A stretch of 64,000 nt of DNA from Diphasiastrum complanatum (lineage: Eukaryota > Streptophyta > Lycopodiopsida > Lycopodiales > Lycopodiaceae), in assembly GCA_029204225.1 (NCBI GenBank), contig CM055099.1, positions 42,278,597 through 42,342,596 of the forward strand. The letters are read 5' to 3'. The notes beneath the pieces were generated by a model. That model ran no database searches, had not been told where the DNA came from, and worked only from the letters and a program-made list of their open reading frames with translations. Shown in pieces: positions 46,285-60,190 of the stretch; position 1 is the stretch's first letter, and each line of letters starts with the position of its first letter. Both the position numbers and the translations under genes were made by a program.

Positions 46285-49200
46285 TCATCCCTTGTGAACA
46301 TCTTCCTTGGGAATACTTGAAAGTTTACTAAGAGCAATGTCTCTATATTCATGGAAGTAATTGCAAATCTGATCGATGAAAATATTGATCTCTTGTTCAT
46401 TCTGTTCATACATGAAAGGGGCGCTGAAAATTGCAAAGAGACCTGAAAGAAACAGAATCATAAAAGCCTCAGTTATTAACCAACTAAGTGAAAGAGGGTA
46501 TGTGTAATGTTGTTAAATAAAAAATTTTACATTACATATTGGACATGGCAAGTTGGAACAGGAAGTTGAACTAACCAAAATTGACAAAGCCTTCTGCCGA
46601 AAATTTTCCAAAAATCTTCATAACACGGAGCATCACTAAAATCTTCAGAAAGGGATTGCAGAAGAAATCAGTTACAAGTGGATCACTTTGAGTATGTTAA
46701 GTATCTAACAAAATATCAGAAAATCTAACAAAAGAATGTATACAACCTGTTAGAATGAATAAAAGACTTCGTAGCTCATGAAAGAGGAACATCTACTTAC
46801 AAATCGAAAGCTGTACCAATACCAAACATTTGCATACCTTAAAAAACTGATACCAATTTCTTTCTGTGACCATAAGCTGAACACTAGTCACAGAGTGATT
46901 CCACCAAGAAATGGCAGACAAGACCACTTTACAAGACTTGTCTTCTGATATTTCAAATAGAGTAGCAGGAATCTCTGGCAATCTATGGTCTAATCTGCAA
47001 AAGATAAATAGTTTATCTCCATCCAATTAGTCAAGTCATATACCATTTGTTGCAATTGTAGTGATTTTTGGAATTCCTATCAAAGGTTGTAGCAGATTTA
47101 AGCAATTACAACTCAAACTATCTGAGAGGTCGACATGGTATCTGAAATTGTTTATGCCAACGAAATTTCCTAAAGCCCGTTATGCTACCATTATTTTCTT
47201 CAGAACAACAAAGCAGCCATAGAAAAACAGAGAGTGCAGACATCGAGCAAATATGGCAGAAGACTTCTCACATAGATTCTTGCAAATATCTGTAGAAGTA
47301 TGCTATGACAAGCAGCAGCATCATCGTCCGAGCTGCTACAAATATTAGGGTATATCCAGACCGAAAGAAGAAATAAAAGCCCACATAGATTGAAAAAAGT
47401 GTCCCGAAGGTCTTTTTCCAATTTCTCCACAGAAGCAAGTCTGCAGCTGCAGGTAATGTAAACAGTAACATGTTTTCTGTTGGGTAACAGCTAGGAAAGT
47501 TAATGACGTAAATTGCCGATTCCCATTCTTGAGGAAAATATTGTTCCATAAATTTGCACATACCTTTTCCACCACCTAGCTGGGAGTGAGCTCTTGAGGG
47601 AAAAGCGGTATGCCTGCTCTCCTGTACCTCAGCTCTCAAGTGGAAGAAAGCTTCAACAGTCCGTCTGATTCCTTCCTTGTAAGTTGGAAAGAAAAAGAAT
47701 TTAGCATGTAATGAAAATACTATGTACTGTTTCTCACTTTAGCTAGACTTATGATTATTACAGTGTATCACAAAACCTGTATCTCTCCTAAGTGAATACA
47801 GGAAGAATGTCTTGAAAAATCAACTACATAAAAACCTCGAGGGTAACTGGCGGAGCATAATTCAGATACTTTGTTGCTCTGGCACAGTTGAAGGAACGCC
47901 AGCTAGTGACTAGACGAATGCGTGACGGAGTGAAATGAGTTGTAGGAACACCTAAGGGAGCCAGCTGTTTGGAGGCCCATTCTACCAAGTATGCAAGAGG
48001 CATAACCACCCTGACAGGAAGGTGTATTGTTGGCCTAAGCATTAACACAAAGAGACGTATTATGACAGAACTCTGTTAATTTCAAAATTTACACATTCAA
48101 AGCACATCGTATTTCGTTCTCAATTCCACAGAAAAAAAAAGCTTTTATTTAAGTGGTCAGAAAGGCTCACATCACATGTATATTGCTTTTCACTCTGTTA
48201 AAAAGTTCTACAGAAATGACCTGCTCAGAGCTACTGTACACTTTCTAGCCTTCTAACATTCTCAAACCTTTCCACAACATGACACAAACAAACTAATTCC
48301 TCCGTCATGCAGATGGTATAGATCCTTAACCTTTCATATAATAGAATCTCCATTAAAAACAATGACATCTCTTCACTTTCACAGAGAAAAGATACCTTTC
48401 ATAACCAAGTTGCTCAACAAACTCTCCTACAAAATCCCAGAACTTCCGGGGCTCACAGTTTGTGATAAAATATGCCTGGAAAACCAAAAAAAACATCATC
48501 AACTAGCAGAAAGTTTTAACATACGATGTGATCCAAGCTCGTCCTTGACTAATATCCGGTAATCCAGATCCAATAAGAAAATTATAAATGAAAAATAGCA
48601 TCTACCAAAAAGGGCCACTACTTCCACACCTTAAACAAGGAATGCAATTGATAATAATCTTCTTCACATAAAAGGACCTTTATTCATCTTGTGAGACAGT
48701 GATTAACTATGTGGGAGAGAGAGAGAGAGAAAACATCACATAGCTAACCTCTACAAAACAGGAGTAGTGAATAGAAAATGATTCATTCTTGTGTTGTAAG
48801 AAAGCACTGTACTGTTTGACAGCCTCAAGCTTGTTAATATAAGGTAGTAACAGGGTTACATGCCAAGGAACACCTACTACGGATTGACACAAGTTGACAG
48901 ACAGATTGCTGATGTCAACGGACACAAGAATACAAATGTGTTTTGTTTGACACCAACAAACCCTCCCTCAAACAAAACATCATATTTCTTTTCTGAATTC
49001 TACTATCACCTACATGTAGACTCCACGCCTTCACACATCATTTGTGTGTGGTCTACGCAGCTATACATGGACTGTGATTAAACAGTCTTTCACTTACATG
49101 TAGACTCTACATCTTCACACACCATTGTGTGTGGTCTACGTAGCTATACATGAACTGTGAATTTTGATCTGATTTTAGTGAAACCTACAAGAAGCTACAT

Positions 49201-49782
49201 ACATCATTAAATTCTAAAGAGCTACTACTATTTCCTCTTCTTCAGTTAACATGGTAGTTTCTTGATTTGTTTTCTCATCATAAGCTTTCTTCCAGCGGTT
49301 CCTTGCAAAATGGCCAGTTTTTCTACAATAGTTGCACTTGGCTCCTTCCTCCTTGTTGTGCTCTCCCTTGCTCTTGAATGGGTTTCTCTTGCTTGCCACA
49401 TAAAGGGCAGTGTCATGCCCATTGTGATAGCCTTCAGAGGATAGATCTTTGTGCCTTAGTTCTTCTTGAAGCAGAGCTGCCTTGGATTCTCCTTCTGACA
49501 TTTTTAGGAGCATGAGCTTCTTTCGTAAATAAAGCTGATTTGCTACAGTCTTTACTTCAAATGTTGCTTGCATCCCCTTCCGCGCTTCTGCTGCAGTGTT
49601 AGCCTTGCTGACATGAAGTAGCTGGTTGTCACACAGGCTCAGAAGGATCAAGGCTCTGGCTTTGTTATCTTTTCTAATCCAGTCTCTTGTTTCTTGCAGG
49701 CTCTCTCATTTTTGTTCGTGATGTGTGGAGATCAGAGAGGCGGCAGCCTAGAAGGAGAGAGCGCAGGCTGCTTGAGCAAATG

Positions 49783-49845
<63 letters not shown>

Positions 49846-49977
49846 TTACAGCGTAGACTCCCAAGAAACATTCCTCCTGGAAACTGGCAGTACCAGTCAC
49901 TCCTTATTGATGACTGACTGGTGTAGGTTACTGCATGTGTGGGCCCATAACCTATGTGGGACAGTGATTAACTACGT

Positions 49978-50018
<41 letters not shown>

Positions 50019-50318
50019 CATCACATAGCTAACCTCTACAAAACAGGAGTAGTGAATAGAAAACGATACGTTCCTATGTTGTAAGAAAATGTTGTACTGT
50101 TTGACAGCCTCTGAAGCTTGTTAATATAAGGTAGTAACAGGTTTACATGCCAAGAAACAACGTTGTACTGTTTGACAGCCTCTGAAGCTTGTTAATATAA
50201 GGTAGTAACAGGGTTACATGCCAAGAAACACCTACTACGGATTGACACAAGTTGACAGACGGATTGCTGATGTCAACAAACACAAGAAACACAAATGTGT
50301 TTTGTTTGACACCAACAC

Positions 50319-50365
<47 letters not shown>

Positions 50366-53300
50366 ACTTGATGTCCAACAAGTAATCAGACAAGAAGCAT
50401 ATACACCGGAAGACTCCAATAAAAAATGGCAATTCTTCTATTGAACTCTTGATTCTCATCTGCTTTTGGGGTCAAAAGCACTTGAGAGACTCATCTACTT
50501 CAACTGATCTATCTATTTCCACAACATGTACCTTTTCTTTCTCCAAACTAGTTTGTTTTTACGATTGAACTATATGTACTTGTGTCTATCATATAAACTA
50601 GCGACTAAGATCCTAATGTCTTATGAATACACGAACTATAATTCTCAATAAAGTATAGAAGCAGATCTTGTCTTTTCACCCAATAGTTTCTCAGTTATGC
50701 TCAAGAGTATTACAATGCAAACTGCATTCTGTTACCAAAAAATGTATGAAGAATAGAATATATATTGGAAGGCTATAACGGAGGAAAATTTGAAATTTGT
50801 AAAAGAAATCGTACATCAAGTTGTAGTTTACTTACTTTACCAGAAGCATTGTCACCGCTGGCCCCAGGAATGAGTGCTTGCTCAGCACAAATGTGGGCAT
50901 GGGCCACATTCTCCACATAAGTCCAATCGAATACATTCTGACCATCACCGATGACAAACTGTCCAAGTGAAGATACAGTTAGTTGAACTCTCTTTTATTA
51001 ATGAGTGACTAGTGCATCGGCACATACATGAGCAGATCTTTTGCGGCACGATCAAACACTTTAGTATGCTGAATTCATCCATCTCAAGTAAACATTATAC
51101 AGCATGATCATGTCACATTTCAGTAAAGCACTAGTATGGTACTAATTGAAAGTTTTAACTAAAAAAAGTAAGGATGCTCCTCAGAACTAGCGCAAACTTT
51201 TGAGATCAAACCCACCTTCAGTTTACCTGATTTTGCAGCATTCACAAGTGTTGGTAGAAGTAATCTGTCTCCTGGACCAAAAATTCCACTTGGCCGAATT
51301 GCACAGGTAGCTAACCCACCCTTACCATTAGCCTTCAAGACTAATGCCTCTGCTTGTGCCTTTGTTTCAGAATAATAATCATTATACTGCAACCACAAAA
51401 TCACGCAACATGCCAAGGCTGAAATAAAGATGTTCATAAGGAAGTGTAATAGTATTCAGCAACCCGACTACAGGTCTTACATATGCATGTCTGACAGTAT
51501 GGTAAGGTAGCAAACTTTGTTAGAGCCTTAATGAGGAAACAATAAAATGTAATATTGTCTAAATTTCTAGTATACATCGTATACACAAACTTGGTTTTAG
51601 CAATTGAAACTAGGAATGATAAAAGTGAAATAACTTCTCTGCGTAGAGGAAGAGACCTTGTCAGGGTATGGTAGCGACTCATCAGCATTATAGATTCCAT
51701 GCTCGCCATCAAAGACCACACTTGGTGAACTTGTATATACAAGCTTCTTCACTCCAAAATGCACACATGCATCGATTATGTTCCGAGTACCTGAATGTTA
51801 AAAGAATGAAAATCTATGTACAAGCAGATGGTGCTGAATATCTCTCTGTAAAATGCCAATAATGCCGAACAATCTGAAGTACTTACAGAAATTTAGATGT
51901 ACAATATCTAGAACTGTGCATGACGTAGACAGCAATTTTCATGTAAAACACCTAAAACTGTGCATGATGTAGCCATTCAGTTTGTGATCAAAATAATCTA
52001 AAGGCAATGGGCAGGCCCAGAACCTCAAAAATATGGAAGCTAGTATACTTGCTCAGCATAGACTTACAAACGTGTCTCCTTGAATTGATAATGATACAAA
52101 TTTCAAAATAGAAACATAAAACAATTTAATATTGATCAATTTCAATGATACAATTTCCAAAATCAAACAATCAAACTCCAAATACTTTGTACTTAAAAAG
52201 CTTCCCAGCAGGATAGATGGATTGTAGCTGAATATGCTCCAATACTACGTTTTCTAATTCAGTCATCAACCGCCTTATTCCCGTCAGGTGCCTTTTAACA
52301 AGACCACTTCTTAGCATTGGAATTTGATCAAACTATCGCGATTCTAGTAAGTGAGACTACGAGAGTAAGAATCTGCTACCGGTAACAGTGACGTCGTAAT
52401 GAAGTTTGAATTCGTTGATAGAGGAATCTGGAGCAGCCATATGGAAGACTACAGTTACGCCTTTGCAAGCTGCAACACCAAATCAGCATTTTGAATTAAC
52501 GACTTAAGAACCAAGTATACAAGCATACCAAAAATTACCACTCAACTTGTTACTTCGTAAGTAAATCGCATCCGCCTTGTTTAACCTGAGAATTTCCTAA
52601 ATAAAGTCAAGAATGATTTCTTACATGCATCAAAGATAATTGAAGTATAGTCTATAATTGCAAATCTTCTTAAGTTCCTGTACATTGAAAACAAGTTTTC
52701 TCCTTTATATTTTTTGTAGAGCGAAGCGTATCTTTTATATGATCCAATCCAACGACATTGGTGATAACTAACTTCCAGAAAGGCTCGTGGTTTCGCGTTG
52801 ACCATCTCAATGGCGTCATTAAAGAGGGGACACGATAAAGAGATGAAGATGCATAAGAAGCAAAAGCTAAGTAGAAAAATATATCACGTTGATGCAAGAA
52901 CACCGCAGACATGGACAATCTTGTTGAATTATGAGACTGGATGAGTCCTTCAGCTTTGCACTATCATTCACAAAGTAAACAAGAGAATTATTTTTGCAGA
53001 GAAGCTCGAGATCAAAACAATCTAACTATATGTCACTTCCAAAACAATCCGAGGAAAATTCATAATGCCACTGTAGAATCTTGAATCAAACAAAAAAAGT
53101 AGCAAATTCACGGAATCTATTCAAACCCTATTTGCTAAGAGGCACATCAGCGACGTAGTTCACAATTTCGCAAGAAGATCCTTCTTGAGCGAAACACAAT
53201 TCGACGAGCAGAAGCAACATAATCACCAACCTTCAAATACACGATGTCTGTTCCTGAGATCAGCAGAAACATATTCTGCCTCGCCATCAAGAAATGCTTC

Positions 53301-53462
53301 CTGGAGCGGACTGAGCAGCTCCTCTTCCAACACCCGTGCTCTAGGTGCCAAATCCATGATGCGCACCATCCATCTCTCACTCTCCACTAGCTTCTGCACA
53401 AGCTGCTGAGCTACAAATCCCCTCCCCCCAGTCACAAGACAAATCTCCCTCCCCTTCGCCAT
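46285..53462 (-). CDS. sterol-4alpha-carboxylate 3-dehydrogenase (decarboxylating) with C-terminal reticulon domain
   Basis: Twelve exons: 53462-53231, 52469-52380, 51790-51657, 51386-51216, 50958-50836, 48475-48396, 48034-47836, 47675-47564, 47446-47272, 46994-46838, 46642-46576, 46442-46285. All boundaries are GT-AG and phases agree, giving 565 aa. Residues 1-25 hold the NAD-binding [27 protein letters not shown] and [11 protein letters not shown] follow. The catalytic YSETK lies in exon 4, and [10 protein letters not shown] after it. Exons 9-12 form a reticulon-like membrane domain ([11 protein letters not shown], then hydrophobic hairpins). It removes the C4 carboxyl during sterol C4-demethylation at the ER. 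The architecture and length match Arabidopsis 3BETAHSD/D proteins with reticulon tails. The ATG follows a (GATC)n 5' leader. It appears intact. Confidence 0.93.
49012..49165. repeat. tandem duplication (~80 bp x2) inside the intronic element
   Basis: Two units share CTACATGTAGACT, TTCACACA, TGTGTGTGGTCTACG and AGCTATACATG. Each contains small inverted repeats (TGTGTG against CACACA), so each could fold. Confidence 0.8.
49214..49651 (-). pseudogene. copia gag fragment with damaged zinc knuckle
   Basis: Open 145-codon frame: [16 protein letters not shown], then [17 protein letters not shown] typical of the copia GAG (UBN2-like) domain, then [17 protein letters not shown]. The CCHC knuckle has lost its last Cys (Arg/Trp in its place). 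No pol follows. It lies between the two LTRs. Confidence 0.8.
49789..49842. repeat. (GA)n microsatellite
   Basis: About 27 GA units. Related tracts lie at about 49979-50014 (GA) and 50323-50360 (CT), all inside or beside the LTR element. Confidence 0.95.
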
Positions 53463-53487
53463 CTCTCTCGCTCTCTCGTTTTCTCTC

Positions 53488-53514
53488 TCGATCGATCGAT
53501 CGATCGATCGATGA
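53488..53514 (-). repeat. (GATC)n tract in the 5' leader of the sterol gene
   Basis: Six to seven GATC units, followed toward the start codon by CT/GA-rich sequence. It lies within about 50 bp upstream of the ATG and is palindromic at every register. Confidence 0.85.
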
Positions 53515-53571
53515 ATTGCTCTCTCTTCTCCGCTGGTGAAGCTAAATCCCAAGAGGGAGGCGAAAGAAGAA

Positions 53572-53767
53572 GGATTCGTCAAATTGAAGTGCTTGACGGC
53601 TACTACACCCAAAACTGAACTCCTCAAGCCGTCAAACGGCTCTTAAATGAAGGGGGTTGCTTTATGACGGATTCGTCAAATTGAGGTGCTTGAAGGCTAC
53701 TACACCGAAAAATGAGCTGCTCAGGCCGTCAAATGGCTCTTAAATGAAGGGGGGTTGCTTTATGAGC
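53572..53767. repeat. 97-bp tandem duplication upstream of the sterol gene
   Basis: Unit 1 is 53572-53668 and unit 2 is 53669-53767, each from GGATTCGTCAAATTGA to TTGCTTTATGA. A short third piece (TAGCTTTATGAG) occurs after the poly-G run at about 53,871. Both units carry CGGC and GCCGTC inverted halves. They lie 110-305 bp from the start codon, where core promoter elements are expected. Confidence 0.85.
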
Positions 53768-55199
53768 TTCCTTTCTAGCACATGGAAATTCCAGGTCATT
53801 TATTTTATAAAATATAAAGAGTAAAGAGGGGCCCCCATGTCATGGGGTTAAAGAGGGGGGGGGGGGGGGGGTAGCTTTATGAGTGATGCTAAAGATATTA
53901 GGAGCTTTGATGTGCATCTTTGAAAATGTAAAAAATGAAAAAGCTGTGTGATTTGAAGGATAAAAAGAACCTTCTTTTTCTTTCTCCAAAAAGAAGATTC
54001 TTTCGAAACCCAAATCACCTAAAAAAAACAAGCGTTGCCCTTGAGAGAATCTTCATGATATTGATAAATTGGGTGCTTCAACACATATTATTGAGATCAA
54101 TAGAGATGCCTCTTTTGGCTGCCGAAGAGACATGAGGACCGGCCATTATTTCCCACAATATGTCGATAAACACACAAAATATGCACTGCAAAATCACGTA
54201 CTATTTATCCTAATATGTATTGCGAAATTCTTATTCAAAGTTTAAGCGAAGCACACTTAACACTTTTAGAGCACATTATTTTTAGGTTTCATCCAAGAGG
54301 GGTCCAATTTTTTAAGTCCATCTAAAAAACCCCAAATTTTCAAAATTGCATGCACGAGCACTTTGTATATTAAGGTCTCAAGATCGACACTCATCTTCGT
54401 AGGATGAAATTAGGTCTAATTATATCAAGGCTAGGTAATGGGGGTTCCAAACTTGATATCAACCATTTATTCATGTAAGATTTGAGGCAAAACATCCAAC
54501 ATGTTTTGCTTCAATAGTGCTCACAAATTGGATTTGTAGATTTATCGTCTTAAATTCAAAGGGGATGGAAGAAGAAGAAGATCTATACATTGGCCACCAA
54601 CGACATTTTGAATATTGAAACAACATGCATGGATGACATTTCACAATAGTGTGTATCACCATTCCAACCACAATTTCCTAGCACAACGCCAAAAATTCAT
54701 GGGGTGAAGCACGCAAAACTTTGGTACTACATTCTCACAATTGCATACAAGAACTCGAACTTGGTTGAGCAAGCCCACAAGCCAAACTCATATCCATCAT
54801 GTTGCAAACCCTTGGATTAAGATTAAGATAATGAGCTAAGCATTGGCCATTTGGTAACTTACCTTGATCTCAAGATCTCAAGATCTCAAGGGACAATTAG
54901 AGGAGGACAACTCATCATATAGGCCTTCGATCTTTGAAAAATTTTGATTTTTATGCAATGGAGCTCAATTAGAGCTTCTGAGCTTAGCATACAAGTTTAT
55001 GTCTCTTTCTCACTCCCTCTCTACTTTATATTTGCTATTGGCTGAGTGCTTGTGAAACTCTTGTGGAATGCATTCATGTTAGTCTATGAGCTATATCTCT
55101 CTTACATTTGGCTTGATTTGTGTAGTTCGTTCAAGTGGAAAATATGGCAAAAGAGTAGACGCTCTCTTGTACTTTTATTGGGACTCAAACAGCTCTCAT
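53768..55199. other. intergenic upstream region
   Basis: It contains a G-run of about 18 nt near 53,855-53,872. The rest is AT-rich with no coding frame that I can support. Confidence 0.4.
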
Positions 55200-55589
55200 T
55201 TATGTAGTACATTGGTGGTGGTGTAGTGTTAAGGGATAGTTTCTAGTATTTTGCAATCCTTCACAGTATTCATGAAACTTGTTGGAGATGTATCCACCTC
55301 CTCCATCACATCTTAAAGCTTTAACTTTAAGAGAAAACTGTTTCTCAACATAAGCTTTGAAGATTAGGAAGTGATAAAAAACCATTGCCTTTGAAGAAAG
55401 TAGATACAACCAAGTATATCTAGTAAAGTCATCAATAAAGGTGACAAAACATGTTGCACCACCAATACTTTTAGAAGAGGAAAAATGTACATCTGAGTGT
55501 ATAAGCTCCAAAGGATCAATAGTCTTTATAAAAGATTTCTGATATGGCTTTCTGTGTGACTTTGCAATGGCACAAGCCTCACAAGGCTT
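55200..55589 (-). pseudogene. Ty1/copia integrase fragment
   Basis: The minus frame from about 55589 reads KPCEACAIAKSHRKPYQKS (the end of the HHCC zinc region), LELIHSDV (first catalytic Asp), TFIDDFTRYTWLYLL, then LRCDGGGGYISNKF around the second Asp. The catalytic Glu region and all downstream pol are missing. Confidence 0.85.
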
Positions 55590-57077
<1,488 letters not shown>

Positions 57078-58800
57078 ATTTTATTCCAAAGAGTCAACTG
57101 CAAAATCTCGACGCTGACTCAGACGATGAGTCAGAACCTCAATGAGTCAACCCACATCAGAGGACCAAAGTTCAACCCAGAAGGTCGAACAGGTCCAAAC
57201 AGCCTCCATCCAGATTTATGGATGATCCGGCCTGCTACTTTGTGCAGGAACCAAACACCGTTTCTGAGGCGATGTCTACTCCCGATGCTGACCAGTGGAT
57301 AGCAACGATAGACACCGAATTCGATTCTCTTATGGAGAATCAAACATGGACACTTATTGAGCTTCCAAAGGACCGTAACCCAATTCCATGCAAATGGATA
57401 TTCAAGACAAAGTACGACACTAAAGGAAGGCTAAATTGTTACAAGGCCAAGCTAGTCGCCAAAGGCTTTTCCTAGATTCCAGATCTGGATTGTTCAGAAA
57501 CCTTCAACCCAGTTGTCAAACATGCTTCGATCCGCCTACTCCTCTCCTTTGCAACCACAACAGATCTTGAAGTCCACCAAATGGATGTCCATACCACTTT
57601 CCTCAATGGAACCATCAAGAGGAAATCTATATGACGCAGCCAGAGGGATACGAACTCAATGGCAAGCAATAGCACCTTGTATGCAGAATTCACAAGGCAC
57701 TCTATGGGCTGAAACAATCACCCAAAACTTGGTTCCATAAGATCAATGCATTTCTGATAGAGAATGGTTTTATTCCAAACTCAGCAGGCTCGAATGTATC
57801 AGATTACTTCATCATCTCTATGTTGATGATACACTCTTATTCAGTAATAATCTGAATATGATGAAGGATACAAAATGCATGCTGGCCCAAGAATACAAGA
57901 TGACTGACATGGGTCCATTCCACTATTGTCTCGGAATCCAAATTCAACGAGATCGACCCAGTAGACTAATCTTTATCAATCAACAACGATATCTCAACAA
58001 CGTGCTGGAAAAGTATGGAATGGCCAACTGCAAACCAAGTCACATTCCACTCAACCCTGGACTAAAGCTATCAAAGGAACAATCTCCTCAAATTGAGGTA
58101 GAAAAGGAGGAGATGAACTGCTATTCATTTCAATCCATCATCGGCTCACTGATGTATGCAATGATCTGCACGCGACCAGATCTTGCATATTCAATCAATA
58201 CACTCAACCAGTTACTGTCAAATCTAGACATAACTCATTGGAAAGCGCTAACAAAGGTCATGAAGTACATCCAGACAAAGAAAACTCTCAGCATCTACTA
58301 CGGAGGCAGCCAAACTGCCAACATCCTTGAAGCCTACACAAATGCAGATTGGGCAGGAGATGTCAACACCAGAAAATCAACTTCTGGATTTGTATTTTTA
58401 TACAACCAAGGCCCAATCTCATGGAACAGCCGGAAGCAGACCTCAGTTGCATTATTATCAACGGAATCCAAATACATAGCTGCCAGAAATGCAACCAAAG
58501 AGGTGATCTAGCTAAGGCAACTTCTTGCAGACCTCAATCTTACACAAAAACTTCCTACAACAATCTATTGTGACAACCAAAGCACAATAGCGCTTTCTCT
58601 CAATCCGAGATTTCACTCTTGAAGCAAACATATAGAAATCAGGTATCATTACCTTAGAGAGAAAGTGCACAACAAGGAAGTAGAATTGATTTTCTGCAGA
58701 ACAAACTACATGCGGCAGACTATTTCACAAAGGCTCTATCAAAGGAGCAACATCTCAGATTTAACGATATGTTAAATCTGAAGATCAAAGTTTTTCAGGA
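57078..58800 (+). pseudogene. Ty1/copia pol remnant: RT and RNase H
   Basis: It opens in the acidic/basic linker (RRSNRSKQPPSRFMDD), then the RT motifs WIATIDTEFDSL, CKWIFKTKYDTKGRL, KARLVAKGF-like, VHQMDV, LYGLKQSPKTW and LYVDDTLLF. The RNase H part has MYAMICTRPDLAYSI, YTNADWAGD, STSGFVFL and TESKYIA, with SKHIEIRYHYLRE at the end. Stops (about 57142 and 57472, and others near 58510 and 58621) and frameshifts (about 57610 and 57790) inactivate it. Gag, protease and integrase are absent on the left. Confidence 0.9.
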
Positions 58801-58808
58801 TCCACATT

Positions 58809-59465
58809 AAGGGGGAGTGTTAGATTTCTTATGCTCATCCTTAAACAAATCGTTCAAGTAATGAGCATCCTGAAAACCGAAGGCCGACTACATGTTTTCG
58901 GACCTTCACATTTTTTCCTTTTAAGATTCTTTTTGCCTTAAACATTTTTTAGGCACCTTTGCCTTTTTTGCACTTTAGCGAAAAATGCGACAGAGTGGCC
59001 AAGTGGCCAAAATGCCTTGGAAACCATTCCTAAGGCACCTTCGCCTTTTTTGCCCCTTCGCGAAAAATGCGACAAAGTGGTTAGAATGACTTAGAAACCA
59101 TTTTAAGGCACCTTCGGCATTTTCGCTGTCTTTAGTCTAAGGCACCTTCGCCTTCTTCACTGCCTTTAGTCTAAGGCACTTTTTGAAGTTGCATACCTTC
59201 AGTCTAAGGGCACCTTCGGGTTTTTTGGCTTTTTTACGTTTTTGCTACATTGGCAGACCAACGTCGCCAACTTATTAGCAACCCTTAAACATCTTGACAA
59301 CCAAATATCCCAAAGGCGATTAGCGGTTACCAACTTTGTACATATGCAAAGACTAGCATAAATAGCATTAAAAGCTTGTAAGATATTTGTCTCTCGACAC
59401 TTGTAAATATATATACTAGCTGAATCAAGCTATGTAAGTGTTAATTGAAATTCTCTTTCAATCAT
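58809..59465 (+). mobile_element. polypurine tract and probable 3' LTR of the copia element
   Basis: AAGGGGGAG at 58809-58817 is a textbook copia polypurine tract, followed by TGTTAGATTTC, the LTR start at 58818. A TATA-like stretch lies near 59,405. The LTR end is uncertain; I place it near the CAATCA at 59,465. Inside, a phrase of the type TAAGGCACCTTCGCC recurs at least four times (58.95-59.22 kb). Confidence 0.65.
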
Positions 59466-60002
59466 AGTTATCTAAAGCCAGCGTTATCACGCTCAGCAAG
59501 CTGAAGTTATTACTTCAAGCCATTATACTCACTGTTGATATTTATCATAGTGCAATTTTTGTCTCACTACTGCGTCGTTCATTTGCGCAGTTTGTATGAA
59601 TTCTTCTACTTGAATATTTCTGCTGCTAACTGTTGCTTTCCATTGCTACACGCCTACACTCTAAGCATCGAGCTTTCGTTGCCGCTCACGCCCACTGTTT
59701 TATGACAATTATTCCTAATTCTTGAGTGACCATGTATCTTTAAGTAGTCAATTGAAAGAAGTGTCATACATAAATTAAGGAAGGTAATATTATATGTATT
59801 TGGATTTTACAAGTGACTTTCAAGTGAAGATCAAAACATTCGAAAACATAAAGCTAGCAACTGATTGCTAGAGTCGTATATGCTTAGTGACAAAGATGGA
59901 GGAGAGTTGGGTACTTCCAACATAAATAGTGCTACATGCAAGAAGTTTTTAGAGAGAATGTATATTGTTGTGGAGGAAAACTAATTCATGCTTTTTCATT
60001 GG

Positions 60003-60190
60003 GCCATGTGTGCCCTAAAATTCTAATGACCTGCACTTAGCAGCTTTCTGAGATCAAACAATGCTAGTGCAATCGATGTTCTAGAAAGTTCAGGGGCCAT
60101 GTGTGCCCTAAAATTCTAATGGCCTGCATTTGGTAGTTTTCCGAGATCAAGACCTGCTTGAACAATGGGTGTTCTGGAAAGTTCATGAAC
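60003..60190. repeat. tandem duplication (~93 bp x2)
   Basis: Two units share GGCCATGTGTGCCCTAAAAT, CTGCA, GAGATCAA and GTTCTGGAAAGTTCA. The next stretch (60,415-60,565) has a further loose repeat (TTTTTGGTTT...TCAACAACA) about three times. Confidence 0.8.

Larger units (their letters stand above)
48690..50317 (-). mobile_element. internally deleted Ty1/copia element in intron 5 of the sterol gene
   Basis: Two direct repeats begin TGTG and end CAACA on the plus strand: 48690-48958 and 49955-50317. Read on the minus strand they run TGTTGGTGTC...CA, as LTRs do. A purine-rich GAGGGAGGG sits just inside the 3' LTR (about 48963-48971), as a polypurine tract should. The internal part is only about 1 kb and holds a gag piece. 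The 5' LTR is longer because of a ~75-bp internal tandem duplication (about 50096-50222) and (GA)n growth. No target-site duplication is visible. It shares orientation with the host gene. Confidence 0.8.
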
